The position numbers were made by a program, and so were the translations under genes. From an uncultured Christensenellaceae bacterium (lineage in GTDB: Bacteria; Bacillota; Clostridia; Christensenellales; Borkfalkiaceae): a stretch of 64,000 bases of DNA. Positions 40,012 to 48,077 of the stretch are shown here, piece by piece. The stretch lies in assembly GCA_910589015.1 (NCBI GenBank), contig CAJUSA010000006.1, forward strand, positions 24,583 through 88,582, in the 5' to 3' direction. Below the pieces are notes generated by a model, which ran no database searches, was not told where the DNA came from, and saw nothing but the letters and a program-made list of their open reading frames with translations. Numbering within the stretch: position 1 is the first letter of the stretch; each line of letters starts with the position of its first letter.

Positions 40012-42132
40012 TTACACCGTTTTTTCCAAAGTTATGTTGATAGAAGCACCGGTGCCCCCGCCGTTCATAAACACCAATCGATCGCCCGCCTGTAAATCGA
40101 GTTTGATGACCCAGATCGTTCGGTTTTCAACGCTCGCTTCATACGGCGCGCCGTTCAATACCTGCGCCTGCGGATATCGGAAAGACGATTCTGCCGTCGT
40201 AAAATTCGTATTGCCGTTCGCGGCAAAGTTATCGCCCCAATTCGGCGCAATGTTCTTCCCGAAACAGAACATACTGCGCATTGCCGACGAACCCAAATTG
40301 ATCTTCAACGTATAATTGCCCGCCTCGATTTCACCGACCTCGCATTCATAAACGCCTCTTCCGCCGATTGAAATGTTATTTAAGGGCGAATCGGGCGTAA
40401 CGGTCGGCAGAGAAATCTTTTCGCCGACGGTTACCGTATACGTTTTTACGGCAGAGACGACAAACCACCATTTGACCGTAACGTTTTGCGTCGCCTCGAA
40501 ATTGCTGCCGACGGCAGCCGTTCCGTCGCCGTTGTCGATAAACGCATCGTAGGAAGGTTCGCCGTCCACGTCGGCATAAACGCTTATGCCTGCGGGAACG
40601 GTGAGCGAATAGGTCTTTGTTTCATTGGGAATAAACGCATAACGCACGGCGTCGGTATTTTTGAAAAGCAGTTGGTTATCCCCTTCCGCAAGCACCTTTT
40701 CGGGTTCGGCGGGCATGGTTGTTTTGATGACGACGTGATTGCTGTTGCCGTTCATTTTCCCGATTTGGATCAAGACGATTTTGCCGACGTCCTCGGCGCT
40801 TGCGATATAATCAAGCGAATTGAGTTTTGACGTATTCGTTTCCCCTTCCCGATCGAGAATCAACTTATCCGCAAAGCCCGTTTGTACGGCGTTGGAGTTG
40901 AAGGCAGACGTTTCGCCAACCTTTACTGATATCAACCCTAACGCATCGCTTGTAAAATAAGACAATTCTAATTTATAACTGCCTACCGCGTCGATCATAA
41001 CCTGCACATAGAAATAGCGCTGCACTTTTGGTCCAATTTGAAGGAAAGAATCGTTTCTTTCGATTGTTTTTGCGTCTGCCTGAGCCTGACTCAAAATATC
41101 GGCTACCTCGTCAACCAAATACGATTCGCCCACCGCAGCCGTGCATGCCGTGCAGGCGTTCGCAACGAGCTTTTTGCCGTTTTCGCCGTCGGTAACCGTG
41201 ATTGCAGGCGTATGCGCCGCAAGGGGCAGCGTCGCGGGCGCGGTGATCTCTTCGGTGCACGCCTCGTTCGCAAACTTCTGCGTGCAGATGCCGCATTCCC
41301 AGTATGCCGCCGTACCCTCTTTCGTGCAGGTGGAAGGCACCGCCGCTTTGGCGACGGGCGTATGCGCCGCAAGCGGCAAGCGAACAACCGCGCCGATTTC
41401 CTGCGTGCCCTGCGCGTCGCCAAATTTCTGATTGCAGACTTCGCACGTCCAATATGCCGCCGTGCCTGCCGTCGTGCAGGTGGAAGGTGTTTCCTGCGTC
41501 GGCGTAAGCGCACCGTGCCCGGCCGCAATCGCGGCGGGTTCGCCGATTTCCGTCTTGCCCTCTGCGTCGGCGAACTTCTGCCCGCACGAACAAGTCCAGT
41601 AAGCTTGCGTTCCGTCGACCGTGCAAGACGCGGGAACTTCATTCGTTTTTGTCAGATCGCGATGTCCGCGCGCCGCGGTATCGATGGTGAACGAAAACGT
41701 TTCTTCGTCGATGACGATTGTATATGTCGTCTTGCCCGCCGCCGTGCAGGTTGCCGTCGTGGAAACCGCATAGCCCGCGGCGGTGAGCTCGGGCAGTTCG
41801 ACCCGTTCTTCCCCGTCGCACCCCGTGCGCGTACACGTTTTGACCGCCGCGCCCTTCGCTTCCGCCGTAGGAACGGTATAAGCCCATTCCGCCGTCATGG
41901 CATGATCGAGCGCGTCGATCTTCTTCGTTTCGACGTGCGCCTCATCGAGCGCGCAGACGCGCGTTTCGACGCCCTCGGTCGTACAGGTTGCCGGCGTCGT
42001 CACCGTCCAGTCGCCCCACTCGTGTTCGTGCGTTGCGGCGGGTTCTTCGCCGCAAGCGGCAAACAGCCCCGCCGCCGTGCAAACAGCCGCCGCCGAACAG
42101 AGAACCGCCAGAAATTTGTTCGATTTTTTCAT
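40012..42132 (-). CDS. Cys-rich repeat surface lipoprotein (706 aa)
   Basis: The signal peptide ends in the lipobox LFAAC (Cys 27). Residues 35-340 carry several repeats of about 50-55 residues with the pattern SCT..GT.AYW.C..C.QKF (for example STCTTAGTAAYWTCEVCNQKF), common in exported clostridial proteins of unknown function. Residues 340-706 contain two or three beta-rich domains (SYKLELSYFTS, TYSLTVPAGISVYADVDG, NYTLKINLGSS). No catalytic motif was recognised. The ATG at 42132 has GGAGGGAAGG upstream. Transcription starts from a promoter with a long homopolymer in its spacer, suggesting switching expression. Confidence 0.85.
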   Translation of the reverse strand: MKKSNKFLAVLCSAAAVCTAAGLFAACGEEPAATHEHEWGDWTVTTPATCTTEGVETRVCALDEAHVETKKIDALDHAMTAEWAYTVPTAEAKGAAVKTCTRTGCDGEERVELPELTAAGYAVSTTATCTAAGKTTYTIVIDEETFSFTIDTAARGHRDLTKTNEVPASCTVDGTQAYWTCSCGQKFADAEGKTEIGEPAAIAAGHGALTPTQETPSTCTTAGTAAYWTCEVCNQKFGDAQGTQEIGAVVRLPLAAHTPVAKAAVPSTCTKEGTAAYWECGICTQKFANEACTEEITAPATLPLAAHTPAITVTDGENGKKLVANACTACTAAVGESYLVDEVADILSQAQADAKTIERNDSFLQIGPKVQRYFYVQVMIDAVGSYKLELSYFTSDALGLISVKVGETSAFNSNAVQTGFADKLILDREGETNTSKLNSLDYIASAEDVGKIVLIQIGKMNGNSNHVVIKTTMPAEPEKVLAEGDNQLLFKNTDAVRYAFIPNETKTYSLTVPAGISVYADVDGEPSYDAFIDNGDGTAAVGSNFEATQNVTVKWWFVVSAVKTYTVTVGEKISLPTVTPDSPLNNISIGGRGVYECEVGEIEAGNYTLKINLGSSAMRSMFCFGKNIAPNWGDNFAANGNTNFTTAESSFRYPQAQVLNGAPYEASVENRTIWVIKLDLQAGDRLVFMNGGGTGASINITLEKTV

Positions 42133-42207
42133 ATCCTTCCCTCCGCTTTTTATTTATTCAGTCACGCATAAAACAAACAAAATGTTAAACGAATAAATTA
42201 AATAATA

Positions 42208-42242
42208 CCCCCAGTATACCCCCCCCCTATCCATTTTGTCAA
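42208..42242 (-). promoter_or_regulatory. Promoter with homopolymeric spacer, possible phase switch
   Basis: On the minus strand TTGACA (42242-42237) and TATACT (42218-42213) are separated by 18 bp, half of which is an uninterrupted run of nine G residues (nine C on the plus strand, 42219-42227). A second run of five lies on the other side of the -10 (42208-42212). Loss of one G would give the optimal 17-bp spacing. Confidence 0.8.
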
Positions 42243-42314
42243 GTTATAAATCAAAATTAAAATAACAAAATTACTTATATATTCCATAAGCCATACTTAT
42301 AGCTCAAAAAGCAA

Positions 42315-42341
42315 AATAAAAAAACGTCCCAAAGGGGACGC
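42315..42341 (-). terminator. Terminator of the GH78-lacI operon
   Basis: CGTCCC-AAAG-GGGACG (42325-42340) is followed on the minus strand by TTTTTTTATTTTG, after the LacI gene stop. Confidence 0.85.
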
Positions 42342-42386
42342 TTCAAAATGCAACTTGTTAAGATCTTTATTTTATTTTCGGTAAAA

Positions 42387-43463
42387 TCAATTAACCGTTA
42401 CCGCATCGGCGCAAAAGCGTTCCCGTTCCTTATTCTCGGGAAGTTTATCCGTCGAACGGCGAATAATGAGCTTCATGGGAATGATATACTTACCGCTCGT
42501 ATCGTTCATGATATTGTCGTACAGAACCTGAAAGATCTTCTGCCCGAATTCATATCCGTTCTGATCGATCGTGGTGAGCGGAGGGTAACACGTTTCACTC
42601 TTGGCGATATTATCGACGCCGATCACGGAATAATCGCAGGGTACGCTCTTGCCCGCTTCCGTAACGGCTTTCATCGCACCGATCGCCATTATGTCGTTGG
42701 TGGCGATGACGGCGGTCACGTCGGGGTAGCGTTCCATCATTTGATTCATGAGTTCCCTGCCAAGCCCTTCCGACGTACTGTAAGGCCAGGTGCCGAACAC
42801 GATGCTCATGTTGGGGCTAGAAAACTGCTTTGTCATGGCAACGCGGTAAGCGGCAAGGCGCACGTCATAGTAGCACGACTCATCGAACGCGCTGAGATAG
42901 CCGATATTCGTGTGCCCCAACTCGCGCAGATAACTCACCGCCTGCATGAATCCGTCGTGACGGTCGGACGTGATATACGAGATATCGGGCAGATAGGTAT
43001 TGCGCGAAAAGTCGGTGAGCACCTTGATGCCTGCATCGCGCAGACGGCACAGCAGATCGTCCGACATGAAGTCGGGCAGCGTTGCAACGTAAATGCCGTC
43101 TACCCGCCGCGCAATGACGTTTTCGATATATCGGTCGACGTCGCCCGAGGCGTCGAAAATGTACACGACGTAATCGTGTTTGAGCGCCTCTTTCTGCAAA
43201 CCTTTGATAACTTCGAGCTGATAGGTGTTGGTGATGTCCGCCGTCATGTAGGCGATCGTGCGCGTCTTGCTACCCGCAAGCGACTGCGCAATGCGGTCGG
43301 GCATGTAGTTGAGGCGGCGCGCGGCTTCCATCACGCGCTGTTCCACTTCCGGCGAAAGCCGTTTCGTGCCGTTGAGCACATACGATACGGTCGCAGACGA
43401 TACGCCCGCCTCTGCCGCCACGTCCTCGCGCCGCACGCGCTTGGATTTATTCATTCTCGGCAT
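42387..43463 (-). CDS. LacI-family regulator of the GH78 operon
   Basis: The HTH domain VRREDVAAEAGVSSATVSYVLNGTKRLSPEVEQRVMEAA and hinge RRLNYMPDRIAQSLAGSKT are typical, followed by a periplasmic-binding-protein-like sensor (IAYMTADITNTYQLEVIKGL, VTAVIATNDIMAIGA, VIGVDNI). Length 358 aa. AGAGGAAAC precedes the ATG. It follows the rhamnosidase gene by 26 bp, so it belongs to the operon it probably represses through the GTAACC sites at 45133-45236. The inducer is inferred to be a rhamnose-containing sugar. Confidence 0.92.
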   Translation of the reverse strand: MPRMNKSKRVRREDVAAEAGVSSATVSYVLNGTKRLSPEVEQRVMEAARRLNYMPDRIAQSLAGSKTRTIAYMTADITNTYQLEVIKGLQKEALKHDYVVYIFDASGDVDRYIENVIARRVDGIYVATLPDFMSDDLLCRLRDAGIKVLTDFSRNTYLPDISYITSDRHDGFMQAVSYLRELGHTNIGYLSAFDESCYYDVRLAAYRVAMTKQFSSPNMSIVFGTWPYSTSEGLGRELMNQMMERYPDVTAVIATNDIMAIGAMKAVTEAGKSVPCDYSVIGVDNIAKSETCYPPLTTIDQNGYEFGQKIFQVLYDNIMNDTSGKYIIPMKLIIRRSTDKLPENKERERFCADAVTVN

Positions 43464-43489
43464 GTTTCCTCTTGTACTTCCGTTGAGAT

Positions 43490-45079
43490 TTAACCGACTA
43501 CTTCGATTCCGTCGGGAATTTTTTTCGTGATCCTGCCGTCTTTTAATTCGATTTCGATGCAGCCGAACGGCGTGGGATAGGTGATTTTATAATACTTCAA
43601 GCCCGCCGCTACGGGATTAACCCTCATCTTTTTGCAACCGGGGGCAAGAATTTCGATTCCGCCGATCGACTTGATCAGGAAGGAAACAGGCCCGCACGAC
43701 CAGCCGTGGCACAGGCTGTGGCGGAAACCGACGTAACAGTGGTCGCCGAAGTCGCCGTGAATATCGTTCTCGCCCGCTTTGGGCAGACGGGTGATCGGCG
43801 CACTGCCTTTTACCCAGTCGAGGTTGAAATCTTCCCAGAAGGTCGTTGCGCCCAGATCGAGCATGGCGCCGTAATATTCCTTCATCAACGCGACGGCGCG
43901 GGCGGCGTCGGTTTGCGCGATCGCCACAAGCAGGTAATAACTCATAAAGGTGGAAAACCCCTTTGCGCCGTGTTCGGTCAAAAACGCAAAACTTTCGGAA
44001 GGTTTTTTCAACCCCGCATACACGAGCATCGCCTCGCACTGCTTGAATTTTTCAACGGTGATATTACGGTTGCGCGCCAACTTTTCCGTCATGCGCACGC
44101 AAAGTTCGGTATCGAGCGCAAGTTCTTCGAACAGGACAAACGCGTAACGCGCCGCCAACGCCCAGATGGCGTATATACCGATTTTTTCGTCGGCGGAATT
44201 GTTGCTGGGCCAGTCGAAGAGCGCTTCAACGGTGATCTCGCCCTTTTCGGATACGCAGTCGTTGAGCAGCCGCACCGCGCCTTCGAGATAGTCTTTATTT
44301 TTTTCGAGATACGCCTTGTCGCCGTTTTGCAGGTAGTAATCGTGCAAAATGATCAGCCACCAACAGGTATACGAAGGAATGCCGTTCATCCACTGCGGCA
44401 GCGGCGTGTGAGACGTGGTGTAATCGAGCGAACGCTCTACGCTGCGGTCGGAACCGAACAAACAGCAAATCGCCGTCGTTTCGGGGTGCATATCGCCGAT
44501 CCAAACAAGGCGGTCGCGCTTGATGCCGTCCCATATGTAATTTTGCATATTGAGTTCGAGCGTGCGTTTCGCTACGCGGAAGATCTCGTTGACGCGCTCG
44601 TCGTCGCACTCGAAGCCTCCTGCGGCATGCAGATCGCGGCGGATTTGAGTTGCGAGCACGGCTTTCAGCACGACGGTTTTCTCTTCCTCGAAGTCGATCC
44701 GCACAAAACGGAACCCCGTCTGCAAAAATTCCTGATCGGAATATATCAGGATTTTAGTGCGGATATCGCGCAATGCATGATAGTTGCCCGCATTTTTCTG
44801 CCCTAATTCGGCGCAGGCTTCCGAAACCGATTCACCCGTGCGGATGCGCACCTGCGCCTCGCCGCCGTCGGCGCCGAGCGTTAAAATACGCACCGAAGCG
44901 TGCAATTCCCTGCCGAAATCGAGAACGATACTGCCCTTGCCGCGCACGGTGATAAGATGCTGCTCGCTCAGACCGATTTGCAAATCGCATGGCTCTTTGA
45001 GAAGTTCGGCACCCTCTATCACCCCGCTTTTCGAATAGATTGCGACGGGGAAGATCGCTTCCCGAATTCGTTCGTCCAT
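43490..45079 (-). CDS. GH78-like alpha-L-rhamnosidase
   Basis: A beta-sandwich start (SIVLDFGRELHASVRILTL) leads to the six-hairpin glycosidase core with YIWDGIKRDRLVWIGDMHPE, the catalytic-region acidic signature of GH78, and HSLCHGWSCGPVSFL near the end, then a C-terminal beta domain. At 529 aa it is short for GH78 and lacks the N-terminal accessory domain and any signal peptide, so it should act on imported oligosaccharides in the cytosol. The ATG at 45079 has GGGAGAAA upstream; the codon at 45091 is TTG and overlaps that site. Relatedness to GH106-like or other six-hairpin enzymes cannot be excluded. Confidence 0.8.
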   Translation of the reverse strand: MDERIREAIFPVAIYSKSGVIEGAELLKEPCDLQIGLSEQHLITVRGKGSIVLDFGRELHASVRILTLGADGGEAQVRIRTGESVSEACAELGQKNAGNYHALRDIRTKILIYSDQEFLQTGFRFVRIDFEEEKTVVLKAVLATQIRRDLHAAGGFECDDERVNEIFRVAKRTLELNMQNYIWDGIKRDRLVWIGDMHPETTAICCLFGSDRSVERSLDYTTSHTPLPQWMNGIPSYTCWWLIILHDYYLQNGDKAYLEKNKDYLEGAVRLLNDCVSEKGEITVEALFDWPSNNSADEKIGIYAIWALAARYAFVLFEELALDTELCVRMTEKLARNRNITVEKFKQCEAMLVYAGLKKPSESFAFLTEHGAKGFSTFMSYYLLVAIAQTDAARAVALMKEYYGAMLDLGATTFWEDFNLDWVKGSAPITRLPKAGENDIHGDFGDHCYVGFRHSLCHGWSCGPVSFLIKSIGGIEILAPGCKKMRVNPVAAGLKYYKITYPTPFGCIEIELKDGRITKKIPDGIEVVG

Positions 45080-45132
45080 AATTTCTCCCAACGGAACGCC
45101 GCTTGCGCCGCGCCCTTTTTGTATTCTATTTT

Positions 45133-45271
45133 GGTTACAAAACCGTTTACTGTAACCGTATTTTTAACTGCAAAATCAATATCGTAACTAATTCCGTAAC
45201 TAATTTTGTAAATTTAACGAGGTTATCCGCGTAACCAAATACAGGATACCATGTTTGCAAAAGTTTGTCAA
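45133..45271 (-). promoter_or_regulatory. Promoter and GTAACC operator array of the GH78-lacI operon
   Basis: On the minus strand TTGACA (45271-45266) and TATCCT (45248-45243) are 17 bp apart, start near 45236. Just downstream lies GGTTATCCGCGTAACC (45221-45236), then tandem 12-mers CGTAACTAATTC/CGTAACTAATTT (45183-45206) and GGTTAC-N13-GTAACC (45133-45157). The repeated GTAAC half-site across a 157-nt leader fits cooperative or looping repression by the operon's LacI protein. Confidence 0.75.
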
Positions 45272-45355
45272 TACTTTTCTATAAAATATTATAATTTATT
45301 TTTCGACACGGCGCAAGCGGTTTTGCGGGAATTTTTTGTTTGTGCAAGATTTTGC

Positions 45356-45384
45356 TTGACAAAGGCAAATTGCTTCCGTATAAT
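45356..45384 (+). promoter_or_regulatory. Perfect consensus promoter of the tRNA-Gly unit
   Basis: TTGACA (45356-45361), 17-bp spacer and TATAAT (45379-45384). Predicted start near 45391, eleven bases before the broken tRNA copy. Confidence 0.88.
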
Positions 45385-45401
45385 AAAAGGCGAATTCAAG
45401 C

Positions 45402-45520
45402 GCAGGAATCGCCTAGCGGTATGGCGTCAGCTTCCCAAGCTGATCCCGGCGGGGGCGTGCGCAGCCACCGAGCCGCCTTGCGGCGAAGGTACTCCCGTTT
45501 CGGAAACGGAGGTCGAACAC
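45402..45520 (+). pseudogene. Broken duplicate of tRNA-Gly(CCC)
   Basis: Positions 45402-45453 are identical to the first 52 bases of the intact tRNA 135 bp downstream: acceptor 5' strand, D arm, anticodon arm with CCC and the start of the T arm. Then 36-38 unrelated bases with a GCCGC-CTT-GCGGC hairpin interrupt the T loop. ACTCCCGTTTC returns at 45491-45501, but the acceptor 3' strand and CCA are missing (GGAAACGG instead). It cannot form a normal tRNA. It is transcribed from the consensus promoter together with the intact copy. Confidence 0.85.
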
Positions 45521-45536
45521 TTCTCAACTTCATCAT

Positions 45537-45611
45537 GCAGGAATCGCCTAGCGGTATGGCGTCAGCTTCCCAAGCTGATCCCGGCGGGTTCGACTCCCGT
45601 TTCCTGCTCCA
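45537..45611 (+). tRNA. tRNA-Gly (anticodon CCC)
   Basis: The acceptor stem GCAGGAA/TTCCTGC, D arm GCC..GGC, anticodon stem TCAGC/GCTGA with loop TTCCCAA, and T arm GCGGG-TTCGACT-CCCGT are all intact, with an encoded CCA at 45609-45611. The 75-nt length is normal. The gene shares one promoter with the broken copy upstream and ends in the palindromic terminator at 45615. Confidence 0.95.
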
Positions 45612-45614
45612 CCA

Positions 45615-45648
45615 ACAAACGGCACGCATGCGTGCCGTTTGTCTTTTT
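45615..45648 (+). terminator. Terminator of the tRNA-Gly unit
   Basis: A near-continuous palindrome ACAAACGGCACGCA/TGCGTGCCGTTTGT followed by CTTTTT. It ends only a few bases from the convergent protease stop and may serve both strands. Confidence 0.85.
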
Positions 45649-45651
45649 GTG

Positions 45652-47064
45652 CTATATGATCCCGACAAAATACTGCGGGGAATCAAACAGAACCGATATT
45701 TCCTTTTCTTCCCCCCCGCGCGATACGGTCATCACAACCCTATCGTTCTTCCGCACGTTGAACAGAAAATCGCTCAGCTTATGCATACGGGTAAAGTATA
45801 CCGTGCGCTCTTCCCGCGGCGCGCTTTCCCCTTCGCGCAGAGGGTGAACGATTTTTGCCGAAATAAGCGTATCGCCGTTGCGCAACCCCGCAACCGCCCC
45901 CGCGCCGTCCGTTTGCAACGTGCTTTTGATGACGATCTGTTCCTGACTGTAAAACTTACAGGTTTCTTCGTCAAACACCGTCTGGCGCGACAGCACGGCA
46001 AATTCCATTCCGAGCACAGCACGCGTCGCCGTTGCAGGCTTTTCATAATCGATCGTCCCGTCCGTGCGATAGGAAATCCCGTCGATAATGCTTTCGGCGA
46101 CGGCAAGCGCAAAATTTGCGGGAAGGGCATAACCGAACCCCGCTACGCTGTCCTCCGCCCCCGTGCCGTCCGTCACCGCATCGAGCCGCGCGTTGACGAT
46201 GCCCACCAGCTCGCCGCGCACGTTAAAAAGCCCGCCGCCCGAATTGCCGTGATTGACCGCCGCGTCGGTGCGGATCTCAGGCAGCACAATGGACGTTCTG
46301 CCGTCGGCGGCGGTAGCGTCGATCTCTTCGCGCCCGACCGAAACGACGCCGCGCGTAACGCTCAACCCTTTGCCGAGCGGATTGCCGACGGCAAATACGC
46401 TTTCCCCGACCGACACCGCATCGGAATTCGCCGCAACCGCCGCGCACGCAAAACTATTTTCGCCTTTGAAGGCGTCCGATCCTTCCACATATAACACGGC
46501 GATGTCGCTCGTCATCGAACCGCCGACGTAATACGCGTCAATTGCGCCGCTCGTACCGGGGTTGTAATCGGGATATGTTTCGTTGCCGTACAAATAGACG
46601 ACGATATTCTTGTCGACCTTACCCAACGACGCGCGGTACACAACATGGTAGTTGGTGACGATAAACGCGCTGCCCGTTTGTTTGTCGAGCGAATAGATGA
46701 TGCCCGCGCCTGCGGAATGGGACGACGTTCCGACCGCGTACACGCTCACGACCGAGCAAAGCGCTTTGTTCGCAGCCGCCGTTCCGTCGCCGACCGCCGC
46801 AAGAAATTCGGGGAACGTACCCGTAAATTCCCCCGCCTGCACGGCTTGCAAATAGCTCTCGTACCAGTTTTTGTTCGACGCCGTACCGCCCTCGCCGCCG
46901 GCGAGCCAGTTATCCAAAGAGCCTTGATACCCGTTGTCGACCGCAACGTCAAACGGCGTGTTGCCGTCGGGCGCGCTTGCGAAAAAGCTGCACGCGGAAA
47001 AAGAGCACAGCGCGAGGATCAGGCATATAACCGTCGTTAACAAAACCGTAATTTTCCGTTTCAT
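45652..47064 (-). CDS. HtrA/DegP-like lipoprotein serine protease
   Basis: The signal peptide ends near SFSAC (lipobox-like, Cys about residue 25). Residues 38-95 hold two degenerate copies of a DxAVxNGYxGSLxxWL-type linker repeat common in clostridial exported proteins. The trypsin fold follows with the catalytic His in TNYHVV (about 140), Asp in TSDIAVL (about 187) and Ser in GNSGGG (about 275), then a PDZ-like region (GAVAGLRNGDTLISAK). It likely degrades misfolded surface proteins. The ATG at 47064 is preferred over the TTG at 47070; the ribosome site is weak (TAGG). Confidence 0.9.
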   Translation of the reverse strand: MKRKITVLLTTVICLILALCSFSACSFFASAPDGNTPFDVAVDNGYQGSLDNWLAGGEGGTASNKNWYESYLQAVQAGEFTGTFPEFLAAVGDGTAAANKALCSVVSVYAVGTSSHSAGAGIIYSLDKQTGSAFIVTNYHVVYRASLGKVDKNIVVYLYGNETYPDYNPGTSGAIDAYYVGGSMTSDIAVLYVEGSDAFKGENSFACAAVAANSDAVSVGESVFAVGNPLGKGLSVTRGVVSVGREEIDATAADGRTSIVLPEIRTDAAVNHGNSGGGLFNVRGELVGIVNARLDAVTDGTGAEDSVAGFGYALPANFALAVAESIIDGISYRTDGTIDYEKPATATRAVLGMEFAVLSRQTVFDEETCKFYSQEQIVIKSTLQTDGAGAVAGLRNGDTLISAKIVHPLREGESAPREERTVYFTRMHKLSDFLFNVRKNDRVVMTVSRGGEEKEISVLFDSPQYFVGII

Positions 47065-47123
47065 GATCAACCTATTATCAAAACAGTAGCTTCATTATAT
47101 CACGAACGCGGCAATTTTTCAAG

Positions 47124-47153
47124 TGAAAAAAGAGCGGAAATTATTCCGCTCTT
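47124..47153 (-). terminator. Terminator of the rubrerythrin operon
   Basis: AAGAGCGGAA-ATTA-TTCCGCTCTT (47130-47153) followed on the minus strand by TTTTTCAC, nine bases after the last mini-gene stop. Confidence 0.85.
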
Positions 47154-47161
47154 CTTCCCTC

Positions 47162-47290
47162 TTATAAATCGTCCGCGTCCTGCACGGGTTTTTCGTAACC
47201 GTCGTCGGTGCTAACCCCCGTATAAGAGCCGAGAACGTCATCCCGAGAACTCATTTTTGCGCCTTTATGCAAGGCATTCTTCTTTTTCAT
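47162..47290 (-). CDS. 42-aa conserved-looking mini-protein with PVQDADDL end
   Basis: The peptide begins MKKKNALHKGAKMSSRD, basic, and ends DVLGSYTGVSTDDGYEKPVQDADDL, acidic. The tail DVxGSYTG..PVQDADDL looks like a motif that recurs in small clostridial proteins of unknown function (recalled, not searched). The ATG overlaps the stop of the upstream 41-aa gene as TAATG, so translation is coupled. It ends directly before the terminator at 47124-47153. No cysteines and no TM segment. Confidence 0.7.
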   Translation of the reverse strand: MKKKNALHKGAKMSSRDDVLGSYTGVSTDDGYEKPVQDADDL

Positions 47291-47415
47291 TATTTGCAGT
47301 TCTTCGCTCTCGAGCACTTGCCGCTCTTCTGAGCCTTGTTCTGCGCGTTGTCCTGAACGTTGTTCTGCGCGTTCTTAGCGTTGTTTGCCTTCTCGTTGTT
47401 GTTAACCTTTTTCAT
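47290..47415 (-). CDS. 41-aa Asn/Gln/Lys-rich mini-protein
   Basis: The sequence is a run of NNAKNAQNNVQDNAQNKAQK-type units followed by SGKCSRAKNCK with two Cys. AAGGAG lies at ideal distance inside the end of the rubrerythrin gene, and the ATG overlaps the rubrerythrin stop as ATGA. The next mini-gene starts in its stop codon (TAATG). The bias toward Asn/Gln/Lys and the lack of hydrophobic residues suggest a disordered, possibly nucleic-acid- or metal-binding peptide. The function is unknown. Confidence 0.7.
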   Translation of the reverse strand: MKKVNNNEKANNAKNAQNNVQDNAQNKAQKSGKCSRAKNCK

Positions 47416-48008
47416 AAATTCTCCTTTTTGAAGGGCAGATGAAGTTCGGTATCACCCTGCGGCGCGCCGCAAAGAGGGCAAACTTTCCACGATTCTTTCG
47501 AAGTGTGCATAAATCCGCACTCGCTGCATATCCACAGCATCGGTCGTTCGGCTTTGTAGAGAGAGCCGTCCTCGAACGCCTCGTGCAGATAACCGAAGAT
47601 GATCCTGTGATTATCTTCTACTTTGGCGACCTGCTCGAATTTGAGCGCGATTTGCTCAAACCCCTCTTCCCGCGCAATCTTTGCAAACTGCGGATAAATA
47701 TTTTCCGATTCATCCTGTTCGTCGATTGCCGCAAATTGCAAATTCTGCGCGAGCGTACCCGAATGGAACGGATAGCTTGCATCAATGTGAATGTTATCGC
47801 GGCTGCCCGCTTCTTTCAGCAAGGTCTGGAAAAACACTCTCGCATGGTTGGTTTCGTTCTTGGCGATCGTCTTGATCGTATCCGCCAAAACATAATACCC
47901 CTGATGCGTCGCTTCCCGCGCCGTAAGCTGATAGCGCATGCCCGCCTGACATTCCCCCGCGAAACTTCTTGCGAGGTTGTAATAAGTCTGCGTCTTGGTA
48001 AAGTCCAT
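47412..48008 (-). CDS. Rubrerythrin family peroxidase
   Basis: The diiron four-helix domain supplies Glu ligands in FAGECQAGMRYQL, AKNETNHARVF, and AREEGFEQIALKFEQVAKVEDNH, and a C-terminal rubredoxin-like zinc/iron ribbon carries WICSECGFMHTSKESWKVCPLCGAPQG. Rubrerythrins detoxify hydrogen peroxide in anaerobes. Length 198 aa. AGGGAGATG precedes the ATG. The gene heads a three-cistron overlap chain with two mini-proteins. Confidence 0.95.
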   Translation of the reverse strand: MDFTKTQTYYNLARSFAGECQAGMRYQLTAREATHQGYYVLADTIKTIAKNETNHARVFFQTLLKEAGSRDNIHIDASYPFHSGTLAQNLQFAAIDEQDESENIYPQFAKIAREEGFEQIALKFEQVAKVEDNHRIIFGYLHEAFEDGSLYKAERPMLWICSECGFMHTSKESWKVCPLCGAPQGDTELHLPFKKENL

Positions 48009-48077
48009 AATTCATCTCCCTTCTACGCTTATTTTGTTCGGTTTTCGAACGGTTATACGCGCAAAAGAGAAATTTTT

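Noticed and set aside
45402..45611. A tRNA-Gly with a long intron
   Set aside because: The downstream copy is a complete tRNA by itself, so the first copy is better explained as a broken duplicate.
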